The position numbers and the translations under genes are program-made. The notes under the pieces are model-generated. The model was not told where the DNA came from. It was given only the letters and a program-made list of their open reading frames with translations, and did no database searches. DNA of 53,545 nucleotides, taken from contig JAHFUS010000021.1 of the NCBI GenBank assembly GCA_023264975.1, forward strand, positions 1 through 53,545. Direction: 5' to 3'. Positions 14,809 to 24,150 of the stretch are shown one piece after another; position 1 is the first letter of the stretch; the number at the start of each line of letters is the position of its first letter. Source of the stretch: Actinomycetes bacterium. Its GTDB lineage: Bacteria > Actinomycetota > Acidimicrobiia > Acidimicrobiales > GCA-2861595.

Positions 14809-16659
14809 ATGCGCATGACGCCTCCTCCCGGTAGGCCGGGACCCGAGCGGAACAAGAGCCGCAACACGCGTTTGCAGATGGTCGGCATCGCGGTCCTGTT
14901 CGCCCTGGTCCTGGTCCTGCTGTTCAACCTCCCCGGTGGCAAGGCCGCCAAGGAGGACACGCCGGAGGTCACGCTGTCGGGCGCCGTGCAGGCGATCAAG
15001 GAGGGCAAGGTCGCCAGACTGCACCTGAACGACGGCTCCCGGCGGGCGACGCTGGTCCTCTCCAACGGCACCAAGGTGCAGACGGCCTACCCCGTCGGCT
15101 CGGGCCCGTCTCTCACCACCACCGCCATCGAAGCCGACGTCAAGGTCACCGCTGCACCCAACAAGGCCAGCTCCCCGTGGATGGGCCTGCTTTTCACCCT
15201 CCTTCCCGTGGGTCTGCTCATCGCCTTCTTCGTCTTCTTCATGGGCCCCAAGATGGGCATGAACGTGGGCAAGATGAACAAGTCGCGAAGGGCGCCCATC
15301 GAGGTGCCCGAAACGCGCTTCAGCGACGTGGCCGGCTCCGACGAGGCCGTCTCCGAACTGGCCGAGGTCGTCGAGTTCCTCAACACTCCCGAGCGCTTCA
15401 TCAACGCCGGCGCCCGCATGCCCAACGGTGTGCTGCTGGTCGGCCCCCCCGGCACCGGCAAGACCCTTCTCGCCCGGGCCGTTGCAGGCGAGGCGGGCGT
15501 GCCGTTCTTCGCCCTGTCGGGCTCCGACTTCGTTGAGACCTTCGTCGGCGTGGGCGCCTCCCGCGTGCGCCAGGTGTTCACCGCCGCCCGCAAGCTCGGC
15601 AGCGCCATCATCTTCATCGACGAGATCGACGCCGTGGGCAAGGCCCGGTCGTCCCAGGCGAGCGGGAGCGGCAACGAGGAGCGGGAGAACACGCTCAACC
15701 AGTTGCTGGTGGAGATGGACGGGTTCAGCGATTCCGGGGTCATCGTCCTGGCCGCCACCAACCGGGCGGACGTGCTCGACTCCGCCCTCACGCGGCCGGG
15801 CCGCTTCGACCGGCACATCACCGTCCCCGCCCCTGACCGGGTCGGCCGCACCAAGATCCTGGAGCTCTACGCCCGCGACCGCCGCTTCTCGCGTGACGTC
15901 GACTTCGTCTCGCTGGCCCGGCGTACCCCCGGTCTCACCGGCGCCGACCTGTCGTCCCTCATGAACGAGTCCGCCCTCGAGGCGGCCCGCCACGGCTCCG
16001 GCGAGATCACCAACGCCCACCTCCAGGCCGCCCTGTCCACCTCGTACATGGGCCGGGCCCGCACGTCGGCCGTCGTCACCGAGCGCGACCGGCGCATCAC
16101 CGCCTGGCACGAGGCCGGCCACGCCGTGGCGGCCATGCTGCTCCCCCACGCCGACGACCCCGTCTCCGTCACCATCGTCCCCCGGGGCGTGGCCGGCGGC
16201 GTCACCTGGATGGGCGGCAACGACAACTCGTTCCTCACCCGCTCCGAGGCCGAGGCCCGCCTGGTGGTCGCCATGGCCGGCCGGGCCGCCGAGGAGTACC
16301 ACCTCGACGGCGACTACACCCAGGGGGCGGCCAGCGACTTCGCCTCGGCCACCGCCCTCGCCACGTCGATGGTCACCGAGTTCGGCATGAGCCCCCTCGG
16401 GCCCACCACCCGGTCCAGCTACGGCCACGTCGGCGGCGCCCAGTCCGACCGGGTCGGCGAGGCGGTCGATACCCTCCTCGACCAGGCCATCACCAACGCT
16501 CGGAACCTGGTCGCCGGCAACCTCCCGCTGCTCGAAGCCCTCGTACGGGAGCTCCTCGTGGAGGAGACGGTCAGCGGCCAGGAGCTCTCGGTCCTCGCCG
16601 ACCGCCTGGGCGACCGCCCGGCGCCGGTGTACGCCACGGAGCTGCACCAGCTGCCCTGA
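14809..16659 (+). CDS. ftsH: ATP-dependent zinc metalloprotease FtsH
   Basis: A 616-residue membrane-anchored AAA+ protease that degrades misfolded membrane and regulatory proteins. Two N-terminal membrane helices (about 24-42 and 125-146) bracket a small outer domain. The AAA domain has Walker A GPPGTGKT (212-219), Walker B with D271/E272, and the second region of homology (ATNRADVLDSALTRPGRFDR). The protease zinc site is HEAGH (H434, E435, H438). ATG at 14809 is preferred, with a weak AAAGG. An upstream TTG near 14779 behind GAAGGTGAG is possible. The usual actinobacterial C-terminal acidic/proline tail is absent. Confidence 0.95.
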   Translation: MRMTPPPGRPGPERNKSRNTRLQMVGIAVLFALVLVLLFNLPGGKAAKEDTPEVTLSGAVQAIKEGKVARLHLNDGSRRATLVLSNGTKVQTAYPVGSGPSLTTTAIEADVKVTAAPNKASSPWMGLLFTLLPVGLLIAFFVFFMGPKMGMNVGKMNKSRRAPIEVPETRFSDVAGSDEAVSELAEVVEFLNTPERFINAGARMPNGVLLVGPPGTGKTLLARAVAGEAGVPFFALSGSDFVETFVGVGASRVRQVFTAARKLGSAIIFIDEIDAVGKARSSQASGSGNEERENTLNQLLVEMDGFSDSGVIVLAATNRADVLDSALTRPGRFDRHITVPAPDRVGRTKILELYARDRRFSRDVDFVSLARRTPGLTGADLSSLMNESALEAARHGSGEITNAHLQAALSTSYMGRARTSAVVTERDRRITAWHEAGHAVAAMLLPHADDPVSVTIVPRGVAGGVTWMGGNDNSFLTRSEAEARLVVAMAGRAAEEYHLDGDYTQGAASDFASATALATSMVTEFGMSPLGPTTRSSYGHVGGAQSDRVGEAVDTLLDQAITNARNLVAGNLPLLEALVRELLVEETVSGQELSVLADRLGDRPAPVYATELHQLP

Positions 16660-16686
16660 TCCGCTCGTTCCCCGGGAGCTGTCGGT

Positions 16687-17478
16687 CTACCCCGCGTCGA
16701 GGGCCTGGCGGAACCCGGCCACCGCCGAACCGATCTGGTCGGGCGAGGCGCCGTCCAGCAGCCGGCGCATGAGGGCGGAGGCGACGACGACGCCGTCCGC
16801 CTCCGCACACGCCTCCACCGCGTGGGCGGGGGTGGAGATGCCGAAGCCGAGGAGGACGGGCTTGTCGGTGTGGGCCTTGAGGCGCTTGGCCATTACGCCG
16901 GCCGAGGCGGCCAGGCTCTGGCGCTCCCCCGTGATGCCCATGGCGCTCACGCCGTACACGAACCCGTGGGAGCGCTCGCAGATGAGGGCCAGGCGGTCGT
17001 CGGGCGTGACGGGCGCCGCCAGCAGCACCGTCTCGACGCCCTCCGACTCGGCGGCCCGGGCCCACGGGTCGAGTTCCTCCAGCGGGATGTCCGGCACGAT
17101 GGCCCCGGACACGCCGTTGCCCGACAGTGCATGGGCGAAGCGGCGGTGGCCTCCCCGGTAGACGATGTTGTAATAGGTCATCGCCACCAGCGGCACGCCG
17201 GCATCGACGGCGTCAACGGCGTCGAGGATCGCCGTCGGCGTGGCCCCCAGCTCCAGAGCGCGTTGGGACGCCTCCTGGATGGTGGGGCCGTCCATCACCG
17301 GGTCCGAGAAGGGGATTCCCACCTCGATGGCGTCCGCCCCCGCCGCCGCCATGGCCTCCAGGACCTCGGTCCACCGCGGCCCGAGCCCGCCGGTCACGTA
17401 GGGCACGAGCAGCTTGGCGCCGGCCGCCCGCCGCTCGCGCAGGTGGCGCTCCAGGAAGCCCGGCTCGGGCACGCTCAT
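16687..17478 (-). CDS. trpA: Tryptophan synthase alpha chain
   Basis: A 263-residue TIM barrel that cleaves indole-3-glycerol phosphate and channels indole to TrpB. The catalytic Glu and Asp are visible in DAIEVGIPFSDPVMDGPTIQ. The phosphate loops (YGVSAMGITGER, GFGIST) are intact. It is the last gene of trpC-trpF-trpB-trpA. Unlike the tightly overlapping upstream genes, it is separated from trpB by 142 bp carrying inverted repeats, so it may be expressed differently. Confidence 0.96.
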   Translation of the reverse strand: MSVPEPGFLERHLRERRAAGAKLLVPYVTGGLGPRWTEVLEAMAAAGADAIEVGIPFSDPVMDGPTIQEASQRALELGATPTAILDAVDAVDAGVPLVAMTYYNIVYRGGHRRFAHALSGNGVSGAIVPDIPLEELDPWARAAESEGVETVLLAAPVTPDDRLALICERSHGFVYGVSAMGITGERQSLAASAGVMAKRLKAHTDKPVLLGFGISTPAHAVEACAEADGVVVASALMRRLLDGASPDQIGSAVAGFRQALDAG

Positions 17479-17526
17479 GCAGCCCCCCCGGCACTGGTCG
17501 GCGAAGTGGGGCCGTGACGGTCAACG

Positions 17527-17614
17527 CCGGCTGACCACTGCCAGATCGTCCCCCACCGCGGTCCGCCACCGGTCAGCCGGACAGCGCCGGCGCGGCTCGA
17601 GTCGGCTGACCGGT
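17527..17614. promoter_or_regulatory. Inverted copies of CCGGCTGACC in the trpB-trpA gap
   Basis: CCGGCTGACC occurs at 17527-17536, its complement GGTCAGCCGG at 17571-17580, and CGGCTGACCGG at 17603-17613. The last two form a 12-bp perfect inverted repeat (17568-17579 with 17603-17614, 23-base loop). Any two copies of opposite orientation can pair, allowing alternative hairpins in the message before trpA. Role unknown: partial terminator, mRNA stabiliser or protein site. Confidence 0.55.
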
Positions 17615-17620
17615 AGGTGG

Positions 17621-18811
17621 TCATCCGGCGTCCAGCATGCCCATGACGTGCTCGGCGTCCTTGTCGCCCCGGCCGGACATGGTGATGAGCACCGTGGACC
17701 CGGTGGGCAGGGCGTCGGTGCCGGCGGCCCGGATGACCCAGGCCACGGCGTGGGCGGGCTCCAGGGCGGGGATGATGCCCTCGGTGGTGGCCAGCAGGCG
17801 GAGGGCGGCCAGCACCTCCTCGTCGGCGGCGGGAACGTAGACGGCCCGCCCCACGTCGGCCAGGTGGGCGTGCTCGGGGCCCACGCCCGGGTAGTCGAGG
17901 CCGGCGGACACCGAGTGGGCCTCGATGATCTGGCCGTGCTCGTCCTGGAGGAGCTGGGACAAAGAGCCGTGCACCACGCCAGGGATGCCCCGCCCCACCG
18001 CCGCCCCGCCGGCCGGCTCTACTCCCACCAGCCGGGCGCCGGTGTCGACGAAGCCGGCGAACGTGCCGGCCGCGTTGGACCCGCCGCCGACGCACGCCAC
18101 GACGTAGTCGGGGTCGGCGCCGCCCAGGATGGCCCGGCACTGACCGCGCGCCTCGTCGCCGATCACCCGCTGCAGCTCCCGGATCATCCACGGGTACGGG
18201 TGCGGGCCGGTGACCGAGCCGAGGAGGTAGTGGGTGGTCTCCACCGACGACACCCAGTCCCGGAACGCCTCGTTGATGGCGTCCTTCAGCGTGCGGCTGC
18301 CGGAGCCGACCGGCACCACCTCGGCACCCAGGAGCTTCATGCGGAACACGTTGAGGGCCTGGCGCTCCACGTCGACCTCGCCCATGTAGATCACGCACTC
18401 GAAGCCGAACATGGCGGCAGCCGTGGCGGCGGCCACACCGTGCTGGCCGGCGCCCGTCTCGGCCACCACCCGCGTCTTGCCCATGCGCCTGGTGAGAAGG
18501 GCCTGGCCGATGACGTTGTTGATCTTGTGGGAGCCGGTGTGGGTGAGGTCCTCCCGCTTGAGCAGGACGCGCACGCCGAGTCGCTCGGACAGGCGCCGGC
18601 ACTCGCTCACCGGCGTGGGGCGGCCGTTGGCCGCCAGGATGCCGAGGTACTCGTCGTGGAAGGCCGGATCGGCCCAGGCGGCTCGGAAGGCGGCCTCGAG
18701 CTCCTGGCACGCAGGGACCAGCGCCTCAGGGAGGAACCGCCCCCCGAACCTGCCGAAGCGACCCTCGGGTGTCGGCTCGCGCATCAGCGCCGCAGTGTCC
18801 CTCGACTCCAT
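17621..18811 (-). CDS. trpB: Tryptophan synthase beta chain
   Basis: A 396-residue PLP enzyme joining indole and serine into tryptophan. The PLP lysine is in [15 protein letters not shown], the phosphate loop is GGGSNAAG, and the catalytic region [16 protein letters not shown] is complete. The ATG at 18811 overlaps the trpF stop (ATGA), showing coupled translation. Standard TrpB1 type, length normal. Confidence 0.97.
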   Translation of the reverse strand: MESRDTAALMREPTPEGRFGRFGGRFLPEALVPACQELEAAFRAAWADPAFHDEYLGILAANGRPTPVSECRRLSERLGVRVLLKREDLTHTGSHKINNVIGQALLTRRMGKTRVVAETGAGQHGVAAATAAAMFGFECVIYMGEVDVERQALNVFRMKLLGAEVVPVGSGSRTLKDAINEAFRDWVSSVETTHYLLGSVTGPHPYPWMIRELQRVIGDEARGQCRAILGGADPDYVVACVGGGSNAAGTFAGFVDTGARLVGVEPAGGAAVGRGIPGVVHGSLSQLLQDEHGQIIEAHSVSAGLDYPGVGPEHAHLADVGRAVYVPAADEEVLAALRLLATTEGIIPALEPAHAVAWVIRAAGTDALPTGSTVLITMSGRGDKDAEHVMGMLDAG

Positions 18812-19473
18812 CAGTCCGCCTCCTCCCAGTCGAACGGCCCGTCGCCGTCGGCGGCGCCCTCGTAGGCGGCCGGGGCGGCCGCCCTGGCGGCGGCCACGAA
18901 GCGCTGCAGCTTCACCGCGTCCTTGCGCCCCGGCGCCGACTCCACGCCGGTGCACACGTCGACGCCCCAGGGCCGCGCCTGGTGGATGGCGTCGGCGACG
19001 TTGTCCGGCGTGAGCCCGCCTGCCAGCAGGAGGCGGGAGCCGGGAGGCACGCCGTCGACAAGGGTCCAGTCGAACACCCGGCCCGACCCCGGCGACGGCG
19101 CGTCCAGCATCACGATCTGGGCGCCGTACTCCTTGGCCTTGCTGATGGCGCTGCTGCCGGCCGGGAAGGCGTTGATCACGACGGGCACCCGCTCGGCCAC
19201 GTACCGGACCTGCGCCGGCGTCTCGCGGCCGTGGAGCTGTGCCGCCTTCAGGCCGATGCCGTTGACGATCTTCACCACCTGCTCGGGGGCCTCGTCGCGG
19301 AAGACGCCCACGGTGACGACCTCGGGCGGCAGGCGGTCGACGATCTGGCGCACGACGTTGGCCGACACCTGGCGGGGCGACGGGGCGAAGATGAAGCCCA
19401 CCCCGTCGGCACCCATGGCCACGGCCAGCAGGGCGTCCTCCTCGCTGGTAGTGCCGCACACCTTCACGAACAC
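18811..19473 (-). CDS. trpF: Phosphoribosylanthranilate isomerase
   Basis: A 220-residue TIM barrel. It starts [16 protein letters not shown] (the usual motif is K-I-C-G) and has [13 protein letters not shown], the LHGRETPAQ strand and the phosphate site [12 protein letters not shown]. The GTG start at 19473 overlaps the end of trpC by ten bases. The C terminus has a 20-residue acidic extension ([12 protein letters not shown]). Mycobacteria and streptomycetes usually lack trpF and rely on bifunctional PriA, so its presence suggests HisA here need only serve histidine synthesis. Confidence 0.94.
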   Translation of the reverse strand: MFVKVCGTTSEEDALLAVAMGADGVGFIFAPSPRQVSANVVRQIVDRLPPEVVTVGVFRDEAPEQVVKIVNGIGLKAAQLHGRETPAQVRYVAERVPVVINAFPAGSSAISKAKEYGAQIVMLDAPSPGSGRVFDWTLVDGVPPGSRLLLAGGLTPDNVADAIHQARPWGVDVCTGVESAPGRKDAVKLQRFVAAARAAAPAAYEGAADGDGPFDWEEAD

Positions 19474-20261
19474 GCAGCCGCCGATCGCAGGCTGCGCACG
19501 GCTGCGGCCGGGTCGGCGCTGGTGACGAGGGACTCCCCCACCAGCACGGCGTGGTAGCCGGCATCGGCCAAGCGGGCGACGTCGGCCGGGCCGGTGATGC
19601 CCGACTCGGCCACCCGCACGACCCCCGGGGGGATGGCGGCCGCCACCCGCACCGCCCTGTCGGTGTCGACGGCGAAGGTGGTGAGGTCGCGCTGGTTGAC
19701 CCCGATGAGCGTGGCGCCGGCGGCCAGCGCCCGCTCCACCTCGGCCTCGTCGTGCACCTCGACGAGGGCGTCGAGCCCGACGTCCGCGGCCAGTGACCCG
19801 AACGCAGCCAACTCCGCGTCGGAGAGGGCGGCCACGATGAGCAGGACGGCGTCAGCGCCCATCAGCCGGGCGTCGCACACGTCCCGCTCGGACACGGTGA
19901 AGTCCTTGCGCAGCACGGGCAACCCGCATGCCGCCCGGGCCTCGGCCAGATCGGCAGGCGAGCCGGCGAAGAACGGGGCGTCGGTGAGGACCGACAGGCA
20001 GGCCGCCCCGCCCTCGGCGTAGGCCCTGGCCAGCACACCGGCCACCAGGCCCGCAGCCAGGTCGCCCTTCGACGGCGACCGGCGCTTGACCTCGGCGATC
20101 ACGGCCAGGCGGCCACCTCCACCGCCCGCAGCCAGCGAGGCAGTGAAGCCCCGGGCCGGCGCGTGGGCCCGCGCCGCCGCGGTCAGCTGGTCGAGCGGCC
20201 GGAGGTCGACGGCCGCGGCGCTGCGATGGGCGGCCAGGATGGTGTCGAGATAGGTGGCCAC
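19464..20261 (-). CDS. trpC: Indole-3-glycerol phosphate synthase
   Basis: A 265-residue barrel enzyme. Key segments are [14 protein letters not shown] (catalytic Lys), [33 protein letters not shown] and [15 protein letters not shown] at 20261 opens the trpC-F-B-A operon; upstream in-frame codons are not homologous. It is separated from trpE by about 6.4 kb of unrelated genes. Confidence 0.95.
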   Translation of the reverse strand: MATYLDTILAAHRSAAAVDLRPLDQLTAAARAHAPARGFTASLAAGGGGGRLAVIAEVKRRSPSKGDLAAGLVAGVLARAYAEGGAACLSVLTDAPFFAGSPADLAEARAACGLPVLRKDFTVSERDVCDARLMGADAVLLIVAALSDAELAAFGSLAADVGLDALVEVHDEAEVERALAAGATLIGVNQRDLTTFAVDTDRAVRVAAAIPPGVVRVAESGITGPADVARLADAGYHAVLVGESLVTSADPAAAVRSLRSAAACS

Positions 20262-20352
20262 GGCCGGCCAGCGTACCGGGGCGCCTTCTCCACGCCGCCG
20301 GGGTGCATCGAATCGCAGCCCGAGAAGGCTCAGAACCGGGCTGGGCCTGCCG

Positions 20353-21828
20353 ATGAACGCGCCGAGGATGATCTCGTCGCCCGTTGCCCGGAAGGCTCCC
20401 GAGATCGCCGGCGCCCCTGTCGTGGACGGCTCCGGGAGCCGCCCCGATGGGAACCTCCTCGGCGGCCCGCTCTGGCTAACGGCCATCGGTGCGGGGCTGC
20501 TGTACTTCGGCCTCAGCCGGGTGATCGCGGAGGTCACGTCGTTCGGGACATCCGTCGGGGCGACGTTCTGGCCCGGGGCCGGGGTGACCGCGGCGGTTTT
20601 GCTCCGGCTCCGGTTCCGGCAGTGGCCAGCGGTCATCGCCGCCGTCGCCGTCGCGGAGTTCGGACTGGACGTGCAGGGCGGCTTCGGCGTGGTCACCGCC
20701 CTCGGGTGGGCGGTCGCGAACACGGCGGAAGCAGCGCTGGGCGCCTGGCTGTACCGGCGCCGGGGCCCGATGACGGTCGCCCTGCAGGACGTCCGGTCCT
20801 TGCTGCGCTTCGTCGGGTGCAGCGTCATCGCCGGCCCAGCGCTCGGCGCCATGATCGGCACTGTGTGGGCGACTCAGGTCGTAGGCGACTCCGTGTGGCC
20901 GCGCCTGCCCCGGTGGTTCGTGGGAGACGCCATCGGCGTCTTGGTGGTCGCGCCGGCGCTGCTCGGCCTCCGCGGGCGGGGGATGGGCTCGACCTCGATC
21001 CGTGTGCGCGCGTGGTGGGCCCTGGGACTCGTGTCGGTCACCGGCGTCGGGCTGGGCCCCTGGGGCATCAATTCGGCATGGGGCCTGCCGTTCCTGGTGC
21101 TCGCCTGCCTGGTCCTGTCCTCGCTCTGGCAGGGCCACGGCTGGGCGGCAGGTGGGATCCTGCTCGTGGCCAGCGTGGTGGAGGTCACGACCGCCCTCGA
21201 TGCCGGGCCCTTCGCCACGGAGGGCGCGTTCCACGGGCTGGTCGTCGCCCAGATGTTCGCCGCCGCCTGTGCCTTCTCCGCTCTGCTCGTCGCCGCGCTG
21301 ACGAGCGACCTGTTGACAAGGGACGCGGTCGAACGGGCGCTGCGCGAGCAGGCGCTGCACGACCAGCTCACCGGGCTGGCGAACCGCCGGCTCATCGGCG
21401 AGCGCTTCCAGCAGGCGCTCGGGCGCGCCCGCCGCAGCGGCGAGGCCGTGGGCATCGGCATCATCGACCTCGACCGCTTCAAGTCGGTCAACGACCGGTT
21501 CGGGCACGCCGCCGGCGACGCCGTGCTGGTGGAGACGGCGCGTCGCATGCTGAGCGAGGTACGCGGCCAGGACACGGTGGCCCGCCTCGGCGGCGACGAG
21601 TTCGCCGTCCTCCTCGACGGCATCGACGATCCGGCACTGGCCGACGGCGTCGCCGAGCGCCTCGCCGCGTCCCTCAGCCGGCCCCTCGCCTGGGAGGGCC
21701 ATGAGCTGGCGGTGACGGCGAGCATCGGGATTGTGGTTTCCCAGCGGTACGACGAGACGCTCGACTCGCTGGCCGCCCGGGCAGACGAAATCATGTACCG
21801 CGCCAAGGGTTCGCGGCGCCGCTCCTAG
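20353..21828 (+). CDS. Membrane diguanylate cyclase (MASE1-GGDEF)
   Basis: About 491 residues. The first ~320 are hydrophobic, with eight or so membrane helices and the FWPGAGVTAAVLLR signature of MASE1 sensor domains. A short helix leads to a GGDEF domain with DQLTGLANRR, DLDRFKSVND and an intact active site RLGGDEF (413-417). An RGQD I-site lies exactly five residues before it (404-407), so product inhibition by c-di-GMP is expected. Start ATG at 20353 is a choice; ATG 20368 is possible. It is divergent from trpC. Confidence 0.9.
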   Translation: MNAPRMISSPVARKAPEIAGAPVVDGSGSRPDGNLLGGPLWLTAIGAGLLYFGLSRVIAEVTSFGTSVGATFWPGAGVTAAVLLRLRFRQWPAVIAAVAVAEFGLDVQGGFGVVTALGWAVANTAEAALGAWLYRRRGPMTVALQDVRSLLRFVGCSVIAGPALGAMIGTVWATQVVGDSVWPRLPRWFVGDAIGVLVVAPALLGLRGRGMGSTSIRVRAWWALGLVSVTGVGLGPWGINSAWGLPFLVLACLVLSSLWQGHGWAAGGILLVASVVEVTTALDAGPFATEGAFHGLVVAQMFAAACAFSALLVAALTSDLLTRDAVERALREQALHDQLTGLANRRLIGERFQQALGRARRSGEAVGIGIIDLDRFKSVNDRFGHAAGDAVLVETARRMLSEVRGQDTVARLGGDEFAVLLDGIDDPALADGVAERLAASLSRPLAWEGHELAVTASIGIVVSQRYDETLDSLAARADEIMYRAKGSRRRS

Positions 21829-21854
21829 GGAGCGTGCAACTCAACCGCCCGGAG

Positions 21855-21871
21855 GTTCACACTTCGCTCAC
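21855..21871 (+). promoter_or_regulatory. PHO-box-like direct repeat upstream of response regulator
   Basis: GTTCAC (21855-21860) and GCTCAC (21866-21871) are spaced 11 bp apart, start to start. This matches the layout of actinobacterial PhoP sites (repeats of GTTCACC at 11-bp period). It lies 23 bp before the response regulator start, consistent with autoregulation. The second half-site is imperfect. Confidence 0.35.
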
Positions 21872-21893
21872 AGCCAGGTGCCACGCTTCTCGC

Positions 21894-22595
21894 GTGCAGA
21901 CCGATCTGGGCACGATCGTCGTCGTGGAGGACGACCCCAACATCGCCGACCTGGTGGACCTCTATCTCCGCCGCGAGGGCTACCGCGTGTTGCAGGCCGG
22001 CGACGGCGAGAAGGGGCTCGAGCTCGTCTCGCGCGAGCGCCCCCGGCTGGTGGTCCTGGACGTTGGCCTCCCCGGCGCGGTCGATGGGTTGGAGGTGTGC
22101 CGACGCCTTCGGGGGACCGACGGTACTGGTGGGGGGGCGGCCACGATCCCGGTCGTGATGCTCACGGCGCGCGACGGCGAGGTGGACCGGGTGCTCGGCC
22201 TCGAACTGGGTGCCGACGACTACATCACCAAGCCGTTCTCGCCCCGCGAGCTGGTGGCCCGGGTGAAGGCGGTGCTGCGCCGGACCGACGGCCCCCGCCC
22301 CGCCGGCCCCGACATCCTGGCCGCCGGCCGGGTGGCGGTGGACACCGGCCGGCGGGAGGCCTCTGTCGACGGCGTGGTGGTGGCGCTGGCCGCCCGCGAG
22401 TTCGACCTGCTGCGCTACCTGGCCGAGCACGCCGGCCTCGCCCTCAGCCGCCGCCAGCTGCTCGACGGCGTGTGGGGCCCGGCCTGGTACGGCGACGACC
22501 GCACCGTCGACGTCCATGTGCGCCAGCTGCGAAAGAAGCTTGGCGACGCCCTCCCCCTCGCCACCGTGTGGGGCGTGGGCTACCGGCTCGGCTGA
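21894..22595 (+). CDS. OmpR/PhoB-family response regulator
   Basis: A 233-residue two-component regulator. The receiver domain has the acidic pocket (E12, D13, D14), phosphoacceptor D56 (VVLDVGLPG), T91 and K113 (TKPF). The C-terminal winged helix ends with DDRTVDVHVRQLRKKLGD and WGVGYRLG. GTG at 21894 is the start that places the first receiver strand correctly. The histidine kinase gene begins seven bases after its stop. The cognate signal is not determinable, but an upstream PHO-box-like repeat hints at phosphate. Confidence 0.92.
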   Translation: MQTDLGTIVVVEDDPNIADLVDLYLRREGYRVLQAGDGEKGLELVSRERPRLVVLDVGLPGAVDGLEVCRRLRGTDGTGGGAATIPVVMLTARDGEVDRVLGLELGADDYITKPFSPRELVARVKAVLRRTDGPRPAGPDILAAGRVAVDTGRREASVDGVVVALAAREFDLLRYLAEHAGLALSRRQLLDGVWGPAWYGDDRTVDVHVRQLRKKLGDALPLATVWGVGYRLG

Positions 22596-22602
22596 GACGC
22601 CG

Positions 22603-23982
22603 ATGCGCCGCCGCCTCACCCTCACCATCGTCGGCCTGGTGGCGGCCGCTCTGGTGGTGGCAGGCCTGGGTACCCTCGTGCTGGCCCGGGTGGGGGCGCG
22701 CAACGAGACGCGGTCCGACCTGGAGGACCAGGCCATGGCTCTGGCGGGGGTGGTCGACGGGCTCCAGCGGCCCCCGGTGCTGACCGCCCTGCGGCGCTCG
22801 CTGCGGCTCGAGGGCGCCGACATCGTCCCGGTGGGCCCCCTCCTCGCCGGACGGAGCGGGCGCGGATCTCCGCTCCCACCCGCAGTGCCACCGGTCGGCG
22901 GCGGCATCCTGACCGAGTCGGAGCTCGCGCTGCTGCACAGCGGCACGGCCGTGGTGTCCGGCTGGCGCGGCGACACGGCCTACGCCGCCGCGCCCGTGCG
23001 GCGGGGCGGCGACGTCCGCGTCGCCGTCCTGCTCACCCGGAAACAGTCGTCGGGCCTGGGCACCGCCCTGCCGTGGTTTCTGTTGTCGGCCGGCGCCGCG
23101 CTGGTGGTGGCGGCGGTGGCGGCCGACCGGCTGGCCCGCCGCTTCGCCCGGCCGGTCGCCGCTGCGGCCGAGGCGGCCCGGCGCATCGCGGCGGGCGACC
23201 TGGCCGTGCGGGTCGAGGCGGCCGGCCGCGGTACGGAGGAGGAGCTGGCCCGCCTGGCCACGTCGGTCAACGCTATGGCCGCCGAGCTGGAGCGGGCCCG
23301 CGGCCTCGAACGCCAGTTCCTGCTGTCTGTATCCCACGAGCTGCGCACGCCCCTCACGTCGGTGCGGGGCTTCGCCGAGGCCATCGCCGACGGCGCCGCG
23401 CCCGACACCCGGCGGGCGGCCGAGGTAATCGGGTCGGAGGCCCGCCGGCTGGAGCGGCTGGTGGCCGACCTGCTGGACCTGGCCAAGCTGGACGCCCGGT
23501 CCTTCTCGCTCCACATGGAGCCGGTCGACGTGGCCGCCGTCGTGGTCGACACGGCCGAGGGATTCCGGCCGGCGGCCGATGCCGCCGGCCTCTCACTCGA
23601 CGTGCGCGTCGACGGGAGCCAGGGCGGTTCGCCCCGGTTGCTGGCGATGGCCGATCCGGAGCGCCTGGCCCAGGTGGTGGCCAACCTCGTCGAGAACGCC
23701 CTGAAGTTCGCCGCCCGGCACATCACCGTCACCGCCGGCAGCGAGGGCGGCCAGGTGGTGGTGGCGGTATCCGACGATGGCGCCGGCATCTCCGAGGCGG
23801 ACCGGGCCCACGTGTTCGACCGGCTGTTCCAGTCGAGCCGAACCCCGGCCCGCCAGGCCGGCTCGGGGCTCGGCCTCACCATCGTGGCCGAGTTGGCGTC
23901 GGCCATGGGCGCAGGTGTCGTCGCCCAGTCGGTGCCGGGCGCAACCCGTATGGTGGTCCGCCTCCGGCCACCCGGGCCCTGA
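22603..23982 (+). CDS. Sensor histidine kinase
   Basis: A 459-residue membrane kinase. It has one N-terminal helix (about 5-28), a compact extracytoplasmic region, a second helix (about 158-178) and HAMP-like sequence (ARRFARPVAAAAEAARRIAAGDL). The dimerisation domain carries H245 in SVSHELRTPLTSVRGF, and the ATPase domain has NLVENALKFA, DDGAGIS and GSGLGLTIV. All catalytic boxes are intact. It is co-transcribed with the preceding regulator and convergent with the lipoprotein gene, stop to stop seven bases apart. Confidence 0.93.
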   Translation: MRRRLTLTIVGLVAAALVVAGLGTLVLARVGARNETRSDLEDQAMALAGVVDGLQRPPVLTALRRSLRLEGADIVPVGPLLAGRSGRGSPLPPAVPPVGGGILTESELALLHSGTAVVSGWRGDTAYAAAPVRRGGDVRVAVLLTRKQSSGLGTALPWFLLSAGAALVVAAVAADRLARRFARPVAAAAEAARRIAAGDLAVRVEAAGRGTEEELARLATSVNAMAAELERARGLERQFLLSVSHELRTPLTSVRGFAEAIADGAAPDTRRAAEVIGSEARRLERLVADLLDLAKLDARSFSLHMEPVDVAAVVVDTAEGFRPAADAAGLSLDVRVDGSQGGSPRLLAMADPERLAQVVANLVENALKFAARHITVTAGSEGGQVVVAVSDDGAGISEADRAHVFDRLFQSSRTPARQAGSGLGLTIVAELASAMGAGVVAQSVPGATRMVVRLRPPGP

Positions 23983-23989
23983 GGGCGAT

Positions 23990-24150
23990 TCAGGGCTTTC
24001 GAGTGGTGGTGGTGGTGGTCACCGGTCTGGTAGTCGTGGTGGTCGTGGCGGCCGGAATGGTGGTGGTTGTAGTCACCGGACGGGTGGTGGGGGTGGTGGG
24101 GGTGGTCACCGGGCGGGTGGTGGGGGTGGTGGAGCCAGGAGGCCGGCTCG
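23990..24150. repeat. Low-complexity GTG/GGT repeat encoding a Thr/Pro tail
   Basis: A purine-strand skewed, simple-sequence stretch of GTGGTGG units with the recurring block RPVTT in translation. It encodes the C-terminal Thr-rich tail of the lipoprotein. Such tracts can change length by slippage, and Thr-rich regions of actinobacterial surface proteins are often O-mannosylated (inference here). Confidence 0.75.
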
